Source of the DNA: Geobacter sp. OR-1
GTDB taxonomy: Bacteria; Desulfobacterota; Desulfuromonadia; Geobacterales; DSM-12255
NCBI RefSeq assembly: GCF_000813145.1
Contig: NZ_BAZF01000018.1
Span: 1-64,000 of the forward strand
Length of the DNA: 64,000 nt
Direction: 5' to 3'
Shown here: piece after piece, positions 21,833 through 32,458 of the stretch
Layout of the letters: each line of letters begins with the position of its first letter
Position numbering within the stretch: position 1 is the stretch's first letter
Program-made: the position numbers and the translations under genes
Notes under the pieces: generated by a model
Database searches by the model: none
The model's input: only the letters and a program-made list of their open reading frames with translations
What the model was told of the DNA's origin: nothing

Positions 21833-22458
21833 GACTGCAACGCTCCTTCAACCTTTGCCACTGCTTCACGACTAAGGATTACGTTCTTATACTTCATGAT
21901 ATCGAAAATATTCAGCCCGTCTGCACGCAGAACCTTGATATCTTTAACATTTCTTGCAGACAGTTCAATTTCGCGATTGTTAATATCCCCGTCTACCACA
22001 AGAAGTGCCTTGTTTAAATCAAACTTGCTTAATACATTAGCGAATTTTTTGGTAGAGATTTCACCCAGATTGTATGAATCCATGACAGTCAGCCTGTTGT
22101 TCTTGTATACAAGTGACAATGCTGAGCGGAGTGCCGCTTTACGCGCCTTCTTGTTCATGGAAAGATTGTAGATCTTGGGTTGCGGGCCAAAAGCAACTCC
22201 ACCGCCTGGGTACTGTGGTGCACGCGAACATCCTTGACGAGCGTTACCTGTACCTTTTTGCCGAAACGGCTTTTTACCACCGCCTGACACTTCAGAGCGG
22301 TTTTTTGTTGCTACTGTACCGGCCCTTCTGTTGGCAAGCTGAATCTTTACTGCTTCATGAATGAGATATTCTTTTACCTCAGCATTAAAGACTTCATCGC
22401 TTAGCTCAATATCGCTAATCTTATTATGTTCCAGATCGTACACTGCAATTGTTGCCAT
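21829..22458 (-). CDS. rplD: 50S ribosomal protein L4
   Basis: Tunnel-constriction protein of 209 residues. The extended loop (residues about 45-100, [41 protein letters not shown] region) reaches the tunnel. In E. coli L4 represses the S10 operon by binding its leader. Here the S10 genes follow tuf without a long leader, so that control is not evident. Confidence 0.98.
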   Translation of the reverse strand: MATIAVYDLEHNKISDIELSDEVFNAEVKEYLIHEAVKIQLANRRAGTVATKNRSEVSGGGKKPFRQKGTGNARQGCSRAPQYPGGGVAFGPQPKIYNLSMNKKARKAALRSALSLVYKNNRLTVMDSYNLGEISTKKFANVLSKFDLNKALLVVDGDINNREIELSARNVKDIKVLRADGLNIFDIMKYKNVILSREAVAKVEGALQS

Positions 22459-22487
22459 ACCGGATCTCCAGAATAATGCTTGATAGC

Positions 22488-23117
22488 TTAAGCCTTAACG
22501 CTTGGCTTTAATATAACCAGACCATTAGTTGCGCCAGGGACTGCACCTTTAATCAAGAGAATATTCTCCGAAGAATCGACCCTGACAACTTGAAGCCTCT
22601 GAATAGTCACTCGTGAATTGCCGAGTTGGCCCGGCATCTTTTTATTCTTAAATACTCGGGAAGGGGTTGCCGAACATCCGATCGAGCCAGGAGCACGATG
22701 GAATCTGGAGCCGTGCGAGGATCGCCCGCCTTTAAACCCCCACCGCTTAATCACCCCTTGAAAACCCTTACCAATGCTCGTCCCAGTAACATCAACATAA
22801 TCGCCGACCTCAAACTGATCAACGCCAATCTGATCCCCGACATTATACTGGTCCACGTTATCAACACGAAACTCGCGAAGGTGGGTAAACACTCCCTTAC
22901 CTGCAGCCTTGCAGTGTCCAACCAGAGGCTTCGTGGCTTTAGCAGCTTCGCTGCTATTAAAACCGACCTGGATGGACGCATAGCCGTCTTTCTCGACCGT
23001 CTTCTTTTGTATGACAATGCAGGGTCCTGCTTCAACGACGGTCACCGGAATTCTCCGGCCGTCTTCGGCAAAAATCTGCGTCATTCCTAGCTTCTTACCT
23101 ACAAGTCCATTTTTCAT
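22488..23117 (-). CDS. rplC: 50S ribosomal protein L3
   Basis: Assembly initiator and peptidyl-transferase-centre neighbour, 209 residues. Starts [27 protein letters not shown]. The internal W-finger loop [21 protein letters not shown] and [15 protein letters not shown] are the hallmark segments. Confidence 0.98.
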   Translation of the reverse strand: MKNGLVGKKLGMTQIFAEDGRRIPVTVVEAGPCIVIQKKTVEKDGYASIQVGFNSSEAAKATKPLVGHCKAAGKGVFTHLREFRVDNVDQYNVGDQIGVDQFEVGDYVDVTGTSIGKGFQGVIKRWGFKGGRSSHGSRFHRAPGSIGCSATPSRVFKNKKMPGQLGNSRVTIQRLQVVRVDSSENILLIKGAVPGATNGLVILKPSVKA

Positions 23118-23145
23118 AGCAAAGCTTCCTATCCTTGCAACGTAC

Positions 23146-23454
23146 TTATAACTTTATTTCAACATCAACGCCTGCAGACAAATCTAGCTTCATAAGCGCA
23201 TCAACTGTTTGCTGAGTAGGATCAAGGATGTCAATCAACCTCTTGTGCGTCCTTATCTCAAACTGCTCACGGGACTTTTTGTCGACATGTGGCCCACGAA
23301 GAACACAATACTTGTTGATTACCGTCGGCAGCGGAATTGGACCTGCAACACGAGCACCTGTCCTTTTCGCTGTATCAACGATTTCACCGACAGATTGGTC
23401 AAGAAGCTTGTGGTCATATGCCTTGAGACGTATTCTAATTTTCTGACTTTGCAT
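23146..23454 (-). CDS. rpsJ: 30S ribosomal protein S10
   Basis: Head protein, also the NusE transcription antitermination factor that binds NusB and NusG. 102 residues, [22 protein letters not shown], with the hallmark [13 protein letters not shown] and [21 protein letters not shown]. Only 16 nt separate it from tuf1, so it is probably expressed from the str-operon transcript. Confidence 0.98.
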   Translation of the reverse strand: MQSQKIRIRLKAYDHKLLDQSVGEIVDTAKRTGARVAGPIPLPTVINKYCVLRGPHVDKKSREQFEIRTHKRLIDILDPTQQTVDALMKLDLSAGVDVEIKL

Positions 23455-23470
23455 TGTTTCCTCTTCTTGC

Positions 23471-24661
23471 TTATTCGATAATCGAGCTAACTACGCCAGC
23501 GCCTACGGTACGGCCGCCTTCACGGATTGCGAAGCGAAGACCTTCGTCCATGGCGATCGGGGTGATCAGGTTGATGGTTACGGCTACGTTATCGCCAGGC
23601 ATAACCATTTCGGTTCCGGCGGCAAGATCAACTATCCCGGTTACGTCGGTGGTCCTGAAGTAGAACTGGGGCCGGTACCCGTTGAAGAACGGGGTATGGC
23701 GGCCACCTTCTTCTTTGGTCAGGATGTATGCCTCTGCCTTGAATTTGGTGTGCGGAGTAATGGAGCCCGGCTTGGCAAGCACCTGGCCGCGCTCGATGTC
23801 TTCGCGCTTGACACCACGAAGCAGTGCGCCGATGTTGTCGCCGGCACGCCCTTCGTCGAGCAGTTTGCGGAACATTTCCACGCCGGTGACGGTGGTCTTG
23901 GCAGTGGTCTTGATTCCAACGATCTCGACTTCTTCACCAACCTTGACGATACCGCGTTCTACCCTGCCGGTGGCTACTGTACCACGACCGGAGATGGAGA
24001 AGACGTCTTCTACCGGCATAAGGAACGGCTTGTCAATGGCGCGCTCAGGCTCGGGAATGTAGCTGTCTACGGCGTCCATGAGGGCAAAGATGGAAGACTC
24101 TGCGAGCTCACCTTTTTCACCGTTGAGTGCCTGAAGGGCGGACCCTTTGATGATGGGTACATCGTCACCGGGGAAGTCGTAGCTGGAGAGCAGTTCGCGG
24201 ATCTCAAGCTCGACGAGTTCGAGAAGCTCGGCATCATCTACCATGTCTGCCTTGTTGAGGTAGACTACTATGTAAGGCACACCTACCTGACGGGCAAGCA
24301 GGATATGCTCGCGGGTCTGGGGCATGGGGCCGTCTGCCGCGGAAACAACAAGGATTGCACCGTCCATCTGTGCAGCGCCGGTGATCATGTTCTTTACGTA
24401 GTCGGCGTGACCAGGGCAGTCAACGTGGGCATAGTGACGCTTATCGGTTTCGTACTCTACGTGAGCGGTGGCGATGGTGATGCCGCGCTCACGCTCTTCC
24501 GGGGCGTTGTCGATCTGATCGAATGCCTTGAACTCGGCCTGACCTTTGCCTGCCAGAACTTTCGTGATTGCCGCTGTCAGGGTCGTCTTGCCGTGGTCTA
24601 CGTGACCGATCGTCCCTATGTTTACGTGCGGCTTATTCCTCTCAAATTTTGCCTTTGCCAT
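23471..24661 (-). CDS. tuf: Elongation factor Tu (copy 1)
   Basis: GTPase delivering aminoacyl-tRNA to the ribosome, 396 residues. G1 is GHVDHGKTT (19-27), G3 DCPGHADY (81-88) and G4 NKAD (136-139). The C-terminal beta-barrel domains end [11 protein letters not shown]. It differs from the second copy at 40126-41316 at only two residues (N9 versus T9, S189 versus P189). Base identity starts at the start codon and ends just past the stop. Located after fusA in the str operon. Confidence 0.99.
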   Translation of the reverse strand: MAKAKFERNKPHVNIGTIGHVDHGKTTLTAAITKVLAGKGQAEFKAFDQIDNAPEERERGITIATAHVEYETDKRHYAHVDCPGHADYVKNMITGAAQMDGAILVVSAADGPMPQTREHILLARQVGVPYIVVYLNKADMVDDAELLELVELEIRELLSSYDFPGDDVPIIKGSALQALNGEKGELAESSIFALMDAVDSYIPEPERAIDKPFLMPVEDVFSISGRGTVATGRVERGIVKVGEEVEIVGIKTTAKTTVTGVEMFRKLLDEGRAGDNIGALLRGVKREDIERGQVLAKPGSITPHTKFKAEAYILTKEEGGRHTPFFNGYRPQFYFRTTDVTGIVDLAAGTEMVMPGDNVAVTINLITPIAMDEGLRFAIREGGRTVGAGVVSSIIE

Positions 24662-24688
24662 AACCGAGTCCCTCCTTAATAAAGGATG

Positions 24689-26767
24689 TTATCCCTTAAC
24701 TTTTGCGACTATTTCTTCTGAAACAGATTTAGGAACCTGCTCATAGTGATCAAACGTCATCGTATATGTTGCACGGCCCTGCGTTGCAGAGCGTACGTCG
24801 GTTGCATAACCAAACATCTGTGCCAAGGGAACCATTGCTGCGACAACTTGAGCACCGGCACGGCTCTCCATGCCCATAATCCTGCCACGTCTTGAGTTCA
24901 GGTCACCAATGACTTCACCCATGTATTCTTCCGGAACAACGACCTCAACAGACATAATCGGCTCAAGAAGGACAGGTGACGCCTTTTGGCACCCTTCCTT
25001 GAAACCCATGGAGCCGGCAATCTTGAATGCCATCTCCGAAGAGTCAACTTCATGGTATGAACCATCAATAAGGGTTACCTTGACATCGACAACAGGAAAT
25101 CCGGCCATCACGCCACTCTCGGTGGCCTCCTGAATACCCTTGTCAACGGCAGGAATATATTCGCGCGGCACGACACCGCCCTTGATAGCGTCAACAAATT
25201 CATAACCCTTACCCGGTTCCTGCGGCTCAACTTCAAGCCATACATGGCCATACTGACCGCGACCACCAGACTGCCTTACAAACTTGCCCTCTACTTTGAC
25301 TTTCTTGCTTATGGTTTCACGGTAAGCAACTTGAGGCTTGCCAACGCTAGCCTCAACCTTGAACTCGCGCATGAGACGGTCAACAATAATCTCAAGATGC
25401 AATTCACCCATCCCGGAAATGATTGTCTGACCAGTTTCCTCGTCAGTCTTGATTCGGAAGGAGGGATCTTCACTAGCAAGCTTAGCCAGACTTGCACCGA
25501 GTTTATCCTGATCAGCCTTAGTCTTTGGCTCAATTGCAATATGAATAACCGGCTCAGGGAATTCGATCGACTCAAGAATTACGGCATGATCTTCAGGGCA
25601 AAGAGTATCGCCAGTAGTCGTATACTTCAGACCGACTGCTGCGGCAATATCGCCGGCATACACTTCCTTGATCTCTTCACGCTTATTCGCATGCATTTTC
25701 AAGATACGGCCGATTCGCTCTTTTTTCCCTTTAGTCGAATTATATATATATGAACCAGATGAAAGGGTGCCGGAATACACACGGAAGAAACAAAGCTGGC
25801 CAACGAACGGGTCGGTCATAATCTTGAACGCAAGAGCTGCAAACGGTTCGGCATCAGAGGCATTACGCTCGATTTCTGCCTCAGTGTCAGCATCAATGCC
25901 CTTGATTGCAGGGATATCCAAAGGAGACGGGAGGTAATCCACAACCGCGTCAAGGAGTGGCTGAACGCCTTTATTCTTAAATGATGACCCGCAGATAACA
26001 GGGCATATCTTAATATCGATAGTCGACTTACGGATTGCAGCCTTTATTTCATCAATGGTAAGCTCTTCACCACCGAGATATTTTTCCATAAGAACATCAT
26101 CATGGCTTGAAACCTCCTCAACAAGCTTCTCACGATATTCCTGAGCCAGATCGAGCAGATCGCCCGTAAGCTCCTCTTCGTGAAAGCTTGCACCCAGAGA
26201 CTCCTCATCCCAAACGATTGCTTTCATTCTAACAAGATCAACAATACCCTTGAAAGTATCTTCTGAACCAATCGGAAGCTGAATCGGAACCGGGTTAGCC
26301 TTGAGCCGGTCCTTTATCATGTTAATGCCACGGAAAAAGTCCGCACCCACACGGTCCATCTTGTTAATAAAAGCTATACGCGGAACCCTGTATTTATCGG
26401 CCTGACGCCATACCGTCTCAGACTGCGGCTCAACACCACCAACAGAACAAAATACCGCTACCGACCCGTCAAGCACCCTCAACGAGCGCTCTACCTCAAT
26501 AGTGAAGTCAACATGACCAGGCGTGTCGATTATATTGATGCGATGATCGTCCCAAGTACAGGTCGTAGCTGCAGAGGTAATAGTAATACCCCTCTCCTGC
26601 TCCTGCTCCATCCAATCCATGGTTGCAGTACCATCATGCACTTCGCCAATCTTATGAGAAACCCCGGTATAATAGAGTATTCGCTCAGTTGTTGTGGTTT
26701 TTCCAGCATCAATATGGGCCATAATGCCGATATTGCGTGTATTTTCAAGTGATACCAAACGTGCCAC
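24689..26767 (-). CDS. fusA: Elongation factor G
   Basis: Translocase GTPase of 692 residues, normal for the canonical five-domain factor. G1 is [15 protein letters not shown] (17-31), G3 [17 protein letters not shown]4 NKMDR. Domain IV-V segments such as [15 protein letters not shown] and [18 protein letters not shown] are intact. The order rpsL-rpsG-fusA-tuf is the classic str operon. Confidence 0.99.
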   Translation of the reverse strand: MARLVSLENTRNIGIMAHIDAGKTTTTERILYYTGVSHKIGEVHDGTATMDWMEQEQERGITITSAATTCTWDDHRINIIDTPGHVDFTIEVERSLRVLDGSVAVFCSVGGVEPQSETVWRQADKYRVPRIAFINKMDRVGADFFRGINMIKDRLKANPVPIQLPIGSEDTFKGIVDLVRMKAIVWDEESLGASFHEEELTGDLLDLAQEYREKLVEEVSSHDDVLMEKYLGGEELTIDEIKAAIRKSTIDIKICPVICGSSFKNKGVQPLLDAVVDYLPSPLDIPAIKGIDADTEAEIERNASDAEPFAALAFKIMTDPFVGQLCFFRVYSGTLSSGSYIYNSTKGKKERIGRILKMHANKREEIKEVYAGDIAAAVGLKYTTTGDTLCPEDHAVILESIEFPEPVIHIAIEPKTKADQDKLGASLAKLASEDPSFRIKTDEETGQTIISGMGELHLEIIVDRLMREFKVEASVGKPQVAYRETISKKVKVEGKFVRQSGGRGQYGHVWLEVEPQEPGKGYEFVDAIKGGVVPREYIPAVDKGIQEATESGVMAGFPVVDVKVTLIDGSYHEVDSSEMAFKIAGSMGFKEGCQKASPVLLEPIMSVEVVVPEEYMGEVIGDLNSRRGRIMGMESRAGAQVVAAMVPLAQMFGYATDVRSATQGRATYTMTFDHYEQVPKSVSEEIVAKVKG

Positions 26768-26799
26768 GAAATTCCTCCAAAATCTCTGCTATATATAAA

Positions 26800-27270
26800 C
26801 TACCAGCGGTAGTGCGCAAATGCCCTGTTGGCTTCCGCCATCTTGTGAGTGTCTTCACGCTTCTTCACCGCAGCCCCGCGGTTGTTATAGGCATCGAGAA
26901 TCTCACCAGCCAGCTTGTCCGTTGCCGTCTTTTCAGACCTTGCGTTTGCATAACGAGCAAGCCAGCGCATCGCGAGAGAATTCCGGCGATCAGTCCTTAC
27001 CTCAACTGGCACCTGATATGTGGACCCGCCAACTCTTCTCGACTTGACTTCCAAGGTCGGCTTGACATTGTCAAGCGCCTTCTTGAGAACCTTTAGCGCA
27101 TCTTCATTCGCACGCTGAGCCACCAGATCAAGAGCTGCGTACAACGCACGCTCAGCCGTACTTTTCTTCCCATCACTCATTATAATATTAACGAACTTGG
27201 CAACAGTCCGGTCATTATACTTCGGATCCGGCAAAATAACGCGCTTAGCCACTTCTCTTCTTCTTGGCAT
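26800..27270 (-). CDS. rpsG: 30S ribosomal protein S7
   Basis: Head-nucleating protein of 156 residues, [28 protein letters not shown], with the [19 protein letters not shown] loop and a C-terminal end SFAHYRW-like (RAFAHYRW). In E. coli it represses the str operon at the rpsL-rpsG junction; here that junction is only 35 nt. Confidence 0.98.
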   Translation of the reverse strand: MPRRREVAKRVILPDPKYNDRTVAKFVNIIMSDGKKSTAERALYAALDLVAQRANEDALKVLKKALDNVKPTLEVKSRRVGGSTYQVPVEVRTDRRNSLAMRWLARYANARSEKTATDKLAGEILDAYNNRGAAVKKREDTHKMAEANRAFAHYRW

Positions 27271-27305
27271 ACAAACCTCTCGAATAGTTCTAAATAAAAC
27301 AGCTT

Positions 27306-27677
27306 TTATTTAGGCCTTTTTGCCCCGTACTTGGATCGACTCTTTTTCCTGTCTTTTACCCCAACCGAATCCAGGGTTCCACGCACAATATGATAACGCA
27401 CACCCGGAAGGTCCTTAACCCTACCACCCCTTATCAGAACAACCGAGTGCTCCTGAAGGTTATGGCCGACCCCCGGAATATAAGAAGTCACCTCTATCCC
27501 ATTTGTAAGACGAACCCTTGCAACCTTCCGCAACGCAGAGTTCGGCTTCTTCGGGGTCGTCGTATAAACCCTAGTACAAACCCCACGCTTTTGCGGACAA
27601 CACTTAAGCGCCGGAGCAGTGGACTTGTCTTTTTTACTCGCCCTTCCAATTCGAATCAGCTGATTAATCGTCGGCAT
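27306..27677 (-). CDS. rpsL: 30S ribosomal protein S12
   Basis: Decoding-centre protein of 123 residues. The segment [18 protein letters not shown] retains the lysine at position 43 whose replacement gives streptomycin resistance in other bacteria, and [28 protein letters not shown] is conserved. First gene of the str operon, preceded by a long non-coding region with two promoter candidates and a predicted RNA structure. Confidence 0.98.
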   Translation of the reverse strand: MPTINQLIRIGRASKKDKSTAPALKCCPQKRGVCTRVYTTTPKKPNSALRKVARVRLTNGIEVTSYIPGVGHNLQEHSVVLIRGGRVKDLPGVRYHIVRGTLDSVGVKDRKKSRSKYGAKRPK

Positions 27678-27736
27678 AATTTACTCGATCTCCCAACAAT
27701 ATTGATCCCAACGCTTCCGCAAAGAAGCGAATCGAC

Positions 27737-27766
27737 AACCTAACAGATTCCATCAAGCAATGTCAA
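27737..27766 (-). promoter_or_regulatory. Proximal rpsL promoter candidate
   Basis: Minus-strand consensus -35 TTGACA (27766-27761), an 18-nt spacer and a weak -10 TAGGTT (27742-27737). Transcription would start about 50 nt upstream of rpsL. It lies downstream of the structured leader element, so transcripts from here would lack it. Confidence 0.5.
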
Positions 27767-27857
27767 TTCTTTTTATCCAAAAAGCAGAAAAAATTACTTT
27801 GATCCGCCGCAATGCGCGGACAATTCCAACCAATGGACTTTTCCAGAGCTGCACACT

Positions 27858-27967
27858 CACCGCGAACGAATTAATCGGTGGGAGAATGGAATAGGTGTAG
27901 GGCCGGAATTACTACCGGCATCTCCATTCAATGCTATTTACGTAATACTAAATAGCGGTTCGCGGCG
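27858..27967 (-). ncRNA. Predicted three-way-junction RNA in the rpsL operon leader
   Basis: About 110 nt folding by eye into a closed multibranch structure. P1 is a 10-bp stem pairing 27967-27958 with 27867-27858, including one G-U pair that would become an A-C mismatch on the opposite strand. P2 is an 8-bp hairpin (27956-27949 with 27940-27933). P3 is a 7-bp stem (27929-27923 with 27890-27884) enclosing a 5-bp GCCGG/CCGGC hairpin (27919-27915 with 27906-27902). It begins about 16 nt after the predicted start of transcription from the distal promoter and ends about 180 nt before rpsL. I do not recognise a known leader class. It could be a cis-regulator (r-protein or ligand sensing), an antitermination element or a separate small RNA. 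Confidence 0.55.
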
Positions 27968-27989
27968 TTTATTATCTTAAAGACGGATT

Positions 27990-28018
27990 TATATAATTCA
28001 TTACCGCCTGGCTGTCAA
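27990..28018 (-). promoter_or_regulatory. Distal rpsL (str operon) promoter
   Basis: Minus-strand TTGACA (28018-28013), a 17-nt spacer and TATATA (27995-27990): a near-consensus sigma-70 promoter just below the rpoC terminator. The predicted start near 27983 gives a leader of roughly 305 nt containing the three-way-junction element. Confidence 0.75.
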
Positions 28019-28040
28019 TGTTTTTTTCTTGTTAGCAGCA

Positions 28041-28079
28041 AAAAAAAGTCTGGCGCACCACATGTAGCAGTGCGCCAGA
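28041..28079 (-). terminator. Rho-independent terminator after rpoC
   Basis: Perfect 10-bp stem TCTGGCGCAC/GTGCGCCAGA (28049-28058 with 28070-28079), followed on the minus strand by AC and seven T residues. It ends the rplK-rpoC transcript, separating it from the str operon. Confidence 0.92.
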
Positions 28080-28109
28080 GCAAAGTGATACAGCAAGATA
28101 AGAGACAAT

Positions 28110-31100
28110 CTATTCTTCTACGGAATCGTCTTCATCATCAATATCATCGATTTCGTCAACGATGACTGCCGCAGGTATAGGCATTTCCGGTAGCCCTTCA
28201 GGCTCGTCCAATTGCATCTTTAGATGACGATAGCGCGCAAGACCAGTCCCCGCCGGTATCAAACGGCCCATAATTACGTTCTCTTTAAGCCCGCGCAAGC
28301 TGTCAACCTTGCCTTCAATTGCTGCCTGAGTAAGTACCTTTGTGGTTTCCTGGAACGACGCAGCAGATATGAATGACTCGGTCGACAAGGAAGCCTTTGT
28401 AATGCCCAAGAGTAAAGGTTCTGCAATTGCAGGCCTGCCCCCCTTATCAAGCACCCTTTCGTTCTCCTCCTCAAACACGAATCTTTCCAGCTGATCGTCT
28501 ACCAGCATGGTGGTATCGCCAGCATCCTTAACCCTTACGCGGCGCAACATCTGCCGAACTATTGTCTCGATATGCTTATCGTTTATCTTAACGCCCTGGA
28601 GTCGGTACACTTCCTGAACCTCGTCCACCAGGTATTTGGCAAGTTCCTTAAGGCCAAGCACCCTTAGAATATCGTGTGGGTTGGAGGAGCCATCCATAAG
28701 CGGCTCGCCGGCCCTTACGTGGTCGCCTTCATGGACGCTTATATGCTTGCCCTTCGGGATGAGATATTCCTTTTCCTCGCCAATATCGGGCCGGACAACA
28801 ACCTTTCTCTTCCCTTTGGCGTCCTTGCCGAAAGACACGACCCCGTCGATTTCAGAAATCACTGCGAAATCCTTTGGCTTTCGTGCCTCAAACAGCTCGG
28901 CAACCCGAGGCAGACCACCGGTGATATCCTTGGTCTTGGTGGTCTCGCGAGGGATCTTGGCAATGACATCACCGGCATTGACAAAAGACTCGTCCTGGAC
29001 CGAAATATTTGCTCCCTGAGGAAGGAAATAACGCCCCATGGTGCTTTCGCCGACCTTTGCCGTCTTGCCGGTTTCATCTTTAATCGTGATACGAGGCCTC
29101 TTGTCGGCGTCACGCGACTCGATGATGACCTTTCTGGAAAGACCTGTTACTTCGTCGACCTGCTCTTCCATTGTAACGCCTTCGACGATGTCACCGAATT
29201 TTATCTTACCGGCAACTTCAGTAAGAATTGGCATCGTGTAAGGGTCCCATTCGGCAAGCGTTTGGCCGGGTTTGACCATTTCGTCCTGCTTAAGTTTGAT
29301 CTTTGCGCCATAAACTACCGAGTATCGTTCTCTCTCGCGTCCGGTCTCATCAACCACGGCAATTTCGCCGTTTCGGTTCATTACTATATTGTTCTTAATG
29401 ACGACGTCACCGTCACGCTCTTCGTTAACAACCGAGTTGATATTGATATACTTGACCCGACCTTCTGTCCTGGCTTCGAGAGAGGTCTGTTCAGCACGAC
29501 GGGATGCAGTCCCGCCGATATGGAAGGTTCTCATTGTCAGCTGGGTACCCGGCTCGCCAATGGACTGAGCCGCAATAACACCGACAGCTTCGCCCATATT
29601 TACCAGATGGCCACGGGCAAGATCCCGGCCGTAGCACATGGCGCAAATGCCGCGGCGGCTTTCGCAGGTGAGCACAGAGCGTATCTTAACCCGCTCAAGC
29701 CCCGCATCTTCGATCTTCTTAACCAGCCCTTCATCAATCTCAGTACCACTTGCGACAAGTACCTCGCCGGTAACGGGGTCAAGAATGTCTTCGAGTGCAA
29801 CTCGTCCGAGGATTCTATCCCCTATATGCTCGATGATTTCGCCACCTTCGATAAGAGCAGAAACCATAAGGCCATCGATAGTGCCGCAATCAGGTTCGGT
29901 GATTATTGCATCTTGGGCAACGTCGACAAGCCGACGGGTCAGGTATCCCGAGTTCGCGGTTTTTAGAGCGGTATCGGCAAGACCCTTTCTGGCCCCGTGA
30001 GTCGAGATGAAGTACTGTAGAACCGTCAACCCTTCGCGGAAGTTTGCCGTAATCGGGGTTTCAATGATTTCACCGGAAGGCTTGGCCATAAGCCCCCTCA
30101 TCCCGGCAAGCTGCCTGATCTGCTGCGCTGAACCTCGGGCTCCCGAATCCGCCATCATGTGAATGGCATTGAAAGAAGTGATTTTCAGTTCCTTCCCGTC
30201 GTCCGGGGAGAAAACCGTTTCCTTTGATATATTGTCCAGCATCTCCTTGGCAATATCTTCCGTCGCCTTTGCCCAGATGTCGATTACCTTGTTGTAGCGC
30301 TCGCCGTCGGTAATAAGACCTTCGGTATACTGGTTCTGGATTTCTTTAACCTCTTCAGAGGCTCTGTCAATAATTGCATACTTGCCTTCAGGGATCTGCA
30401 TGTCGTTAATGCAGATGGAAATACCGGCCAATGTCGAGTAACGGAAACCGATTTCCTTGAGGCGGTCAGCAAGAATTACCGTTTCTTTGTTTCCGGCAAG
30501 ACGGTAACAGACGTCAACAAGGTTGGACAGTTCCTTCTTGGACATGGTCTTGTTTATTGTGCTGAACGGCACCGCTGCCGGAAGGATATCCCTGAGAATC
30601 ACGCGCCCGACTGTTGTTTTTATCCGCTCGGGCTTATCATCGCTGGCAATCAGGTTCTTCATTCTGACTTCGATCGGAGCCTGCAAGTCTACTTCGCCGG
30701 CATCAAAAGCGATACGAACCTCTGCCGGAGAGGAGAAAATCTTCCCAAAGCCCTTTACTCGCTGCCATACTTCGTTTCCGGTCTTCTTATCGATTTTCGG
30801 TTTACCGTTTTCGTCCAGAACCCTCTCGAACTCCTTGTCCCTGGTCATATGATACGTTCCCAGAACCATGTCCTGTGATGGAACAATAATCGGCTTACCA
30901 TGGGCCGGTGAGAGGATGTTGTTGGTGGACATCATGAGGACGCGGGCTTCAACCTGGCTTTCAATGGAAAGCGGGAGATGGACAGCCATCTGGTCGCCGT
31001 CAAAGTCGGCGTTAAAGGCAGTACAAACCAGCGGATGCAGCTGAATCGCCTTCCCTTCGATCAAAACAGGCTCGAATGCCTGGATGCCAAGCCGGTGCAG

Positions 31101-32384
31101 AGTCGGAGCGCGGTTAAGCAATACAGGGTGCTCCTTGATGACCTCCTCGAGAACGTCCCAGACCTCTGGACGCTCCTTTTCAACCATCTTCTTTGCACTC
31201 TTTATTGTTGTAACATAGCCGCGCTCTTCCAATTTATTGTAAATAAAGGGCTTAAACAGCTCCAAAGCCATTTTCTTCGGCAAGCCGCACTGGTGAAGCT
31301 TCAATTCCGGGCCGACAACAATAACCGAACGTCCGGAATAGTCGACTCGCGTACCGAGAAGGTTCTGCCGGAAACGACCCGACTTCCCTTTGAGCATATC
31401 AGACAGTGACTTAAGGGGGCGCTTGTTGGGGCCAGCAATCGCACGGCCACGGCGACCGTTATCGAAAAGGGCATCAACAGCTTCCTGCAACATCCGCTTT
31501 TCGTTTCTTATGATCACCTCCGGAGCCTGCAGCTCCATCAGGCGCTTGAGACGGTTGTTACGGTTAATAACCCGACGGTAAAGATCGTTAAGGTCCGAAG
31601 TGGCAAAACGCCCGCCATCCAGAGGCACCAACGGCCGCAACTCCGGAGGAAGAACCGGGATACACTCAAGGATCATCCATTCCGGACGGTTGCCGGAAAC
31701 CTTGAACGCTTCCACAACCTTGAGTCTTTTGGCCACCTTTTTCCGTTTTGCCTCGCTGTTGGCCTCCTGCATTTCCAGTCTGAGGCTATCAGCAAGGCCA
31801 TCGAGATCGAGAGATCTCAGGCAATCCCGAATGGCAGCAGCTCCCATTCCGGCAGTAAAGCTGTTGCCAAGGTCATCAAAGGCCTTTTGGTATTGGTCCT
31901 CTGACATTACATCGCCAAAAGAAAGCGTTGTGGTGCCCGGATCGATAACAACATATGCCTCAAAGTAAAGAACTCTTTCGAGGTCTTTCAAGGTCATGTC
32001 CAGCAGGTTACCGATCCTTGAAGGAAGCGACTTCAGGAACCAGATGTGAGCAACCGGTGTGGCAAGGTCAATGTGGCCCAAACGTTCGCGTCTTACCTTT
32101 GACGGGATAACCTCGACGCCACACTTCTCGCAGACAATCCCGCGATGCTTCATCCTTTTATACTTACCGCAGTTGCATTCGTAGTCCTTTGTCGGACCGA
32201 ATATTTTCGCGCAGAAAAGACCGTCACGTTCCGGCTTGAATGTCCGGTAATTGATGGTTTCCGGCTTCTTTACCTCTCCAAAAGACCGCTCGCGGATCTT
32301 CTCGGGAGAAGAGATGGATATCCGTATTGCCGAAAAGTGCAAAGGGTCCTTCGGTTTATCAAAAAAATTAAAGAGATCGTCCAA
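28110..32384 (-). CDS. rpoC: DNA-directed RNA polymerase beta' subunit
   Basis: Catalytic half of the polymerase active site, 1424 residues. The N-terminal zinc site ([23 protein letters not shown], from about residue 70), the magnesium-binding loop [14 protein letters not shown] (about 457-470), the bridge-helix/trigger-loop region ([21 protein letters not shown]) and the second zinc site ([16 protein letters not shown]) are all visible. The C-terminus is very acidic. Follows rpoB after 74 nt and ends at a strong terminator. Confidence 0.99.
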   Translation of the reverse strand: MDDLFNFFDKPKDPLHFSAIRISISSPEKIRERSFGEVKKPETINYRTFKPERDGLFCAKIFGPTKDYECNCGKYKRMKHRGIVCEKCGVEVIPSKVRRERLGHIDLATPVAHIWFLKSLPSRIGNLLDMTLKDLERVLYFEAYVVIDPGTTTLSFGDVMSEDQYQKAFDDLGNSFTAGMGAAAIRDCLRSLDLDGLADSLRLEMQEANSEAKRKKVAKRLKVVEAFKVSGNRPEWMILECIPVLPPELRPLVPLDGGRFATSDLNDLYRRVINRNNRLKRLMELQAPEVIIRNEKRMLQEAVDALFDNGRRGRAIAGPNKRPLKSLSDMLKGKSGRFRQNLLGTRVDYSGRSVIVVGPELKLHQCGLPKKMALELFKPFIYNKLEERGYVTTIKSAKKMVEKERPEVWDVLEEVIKEHPVLLNRAPTLHRLGIQAFEPVLIEGKAIQLHPLVCTAFNADFDGDQMAVHLPLSIESQVEARVLMMSTNNILSPAHGKPIIVPSQDMVLGTYHMTRDKEFERVLDENGKPKIDKKTGNEVWQRVKGFGKIFSSPAEVRIAFDAGEVDLQAPIEVRMKNLIASDDKPERIKTTVGRVILRDILPAAVPFSTINKTMSKKELSNLVDVCYRLAGNKETVILADRLKEIGFRYSTLAGISICINDMQIPEGKYAIIDRASEEVKEIQNQYTEGLITDGERYNKVIDIWAKATEDIAKEMLDNISKETVFSPDDGKELKITSFNAIHMMADSGARGSAQQIRQLAGMRGLMAKPSGEIIETPITANFREGLTVLQYFISTHGARKGLADTALKTANSGYLTRRLVDVAQDAIITEPDCGTIDGLMVSALIEGGEIIEHIGDRILGRVALEDILDPVTGEVLVASGTEIDEGLVKKIEDAGLERVKIRSVLTCESRRGICAMCYGRDLARGHLVNMGEAVGVIAAQSIGEPGTQLTMRTFHIGGTASRRAEQTSLEARTEGRVKYININSVVNEERDGDVVIKNNIVMNRNGEIAVVDETGRERERYSVVYGAKIKLKQDEMVKPGQTLAEWDPYTMPILTEVAGKIKFGDIVEGVTMEEQVDEVTGLSRKVIIESRDADKRPRITIKDETGKTAKVGESTMGRYFLPQGANISVQDESFVNAGDVIAKIPRETTKTKDITGGLPRVAELFEARKPKDFAVISEIDGVVSFGKDAKGKRKVVVRPDIGEEKEYLIPKGKHISVHEGDHVRAGEPLMDGSSNPHDILRVLGLKELAKYLVDEVQEVYRLQGVKINDKHIETIVRQMLRRVRVKDAGDTTMLVDDQLERFVFEEENERVLDKGGRPAIAEPLLLGITKASLSTESFISAASFQETTKVLTQAAIEGKVDSLRGLKENVIMGRLIPAGTGLARYRHLKMQLDEPEGLPEMPIPAAVIVDEIDDIDDEDDSVEE

Positions 32385-32458
32385 TGTAAAGCCTCCTTAT
32401 AGTGAGGAGTTTATCCTGCAGACGACGCGGTCGTAGCGCGTCAGTATATTCAGGCAGA

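Noticed and set aside
23696-24679. 327-codon open frame antisense to tuf1 (and a 328-codon twin at 40351-41337 antisense to tuf2)
   Set aside because: It exists in both copies only because the tuf genes are nearly identical; no ribosome site, and it mirrors EF-Tu codon bias.
28674-29966. 430-codon open frame antisense to rpoC
   Set aside because: Lies wholly within conserved rpoC coding sequence with no start signal; a shadow of codon usage.
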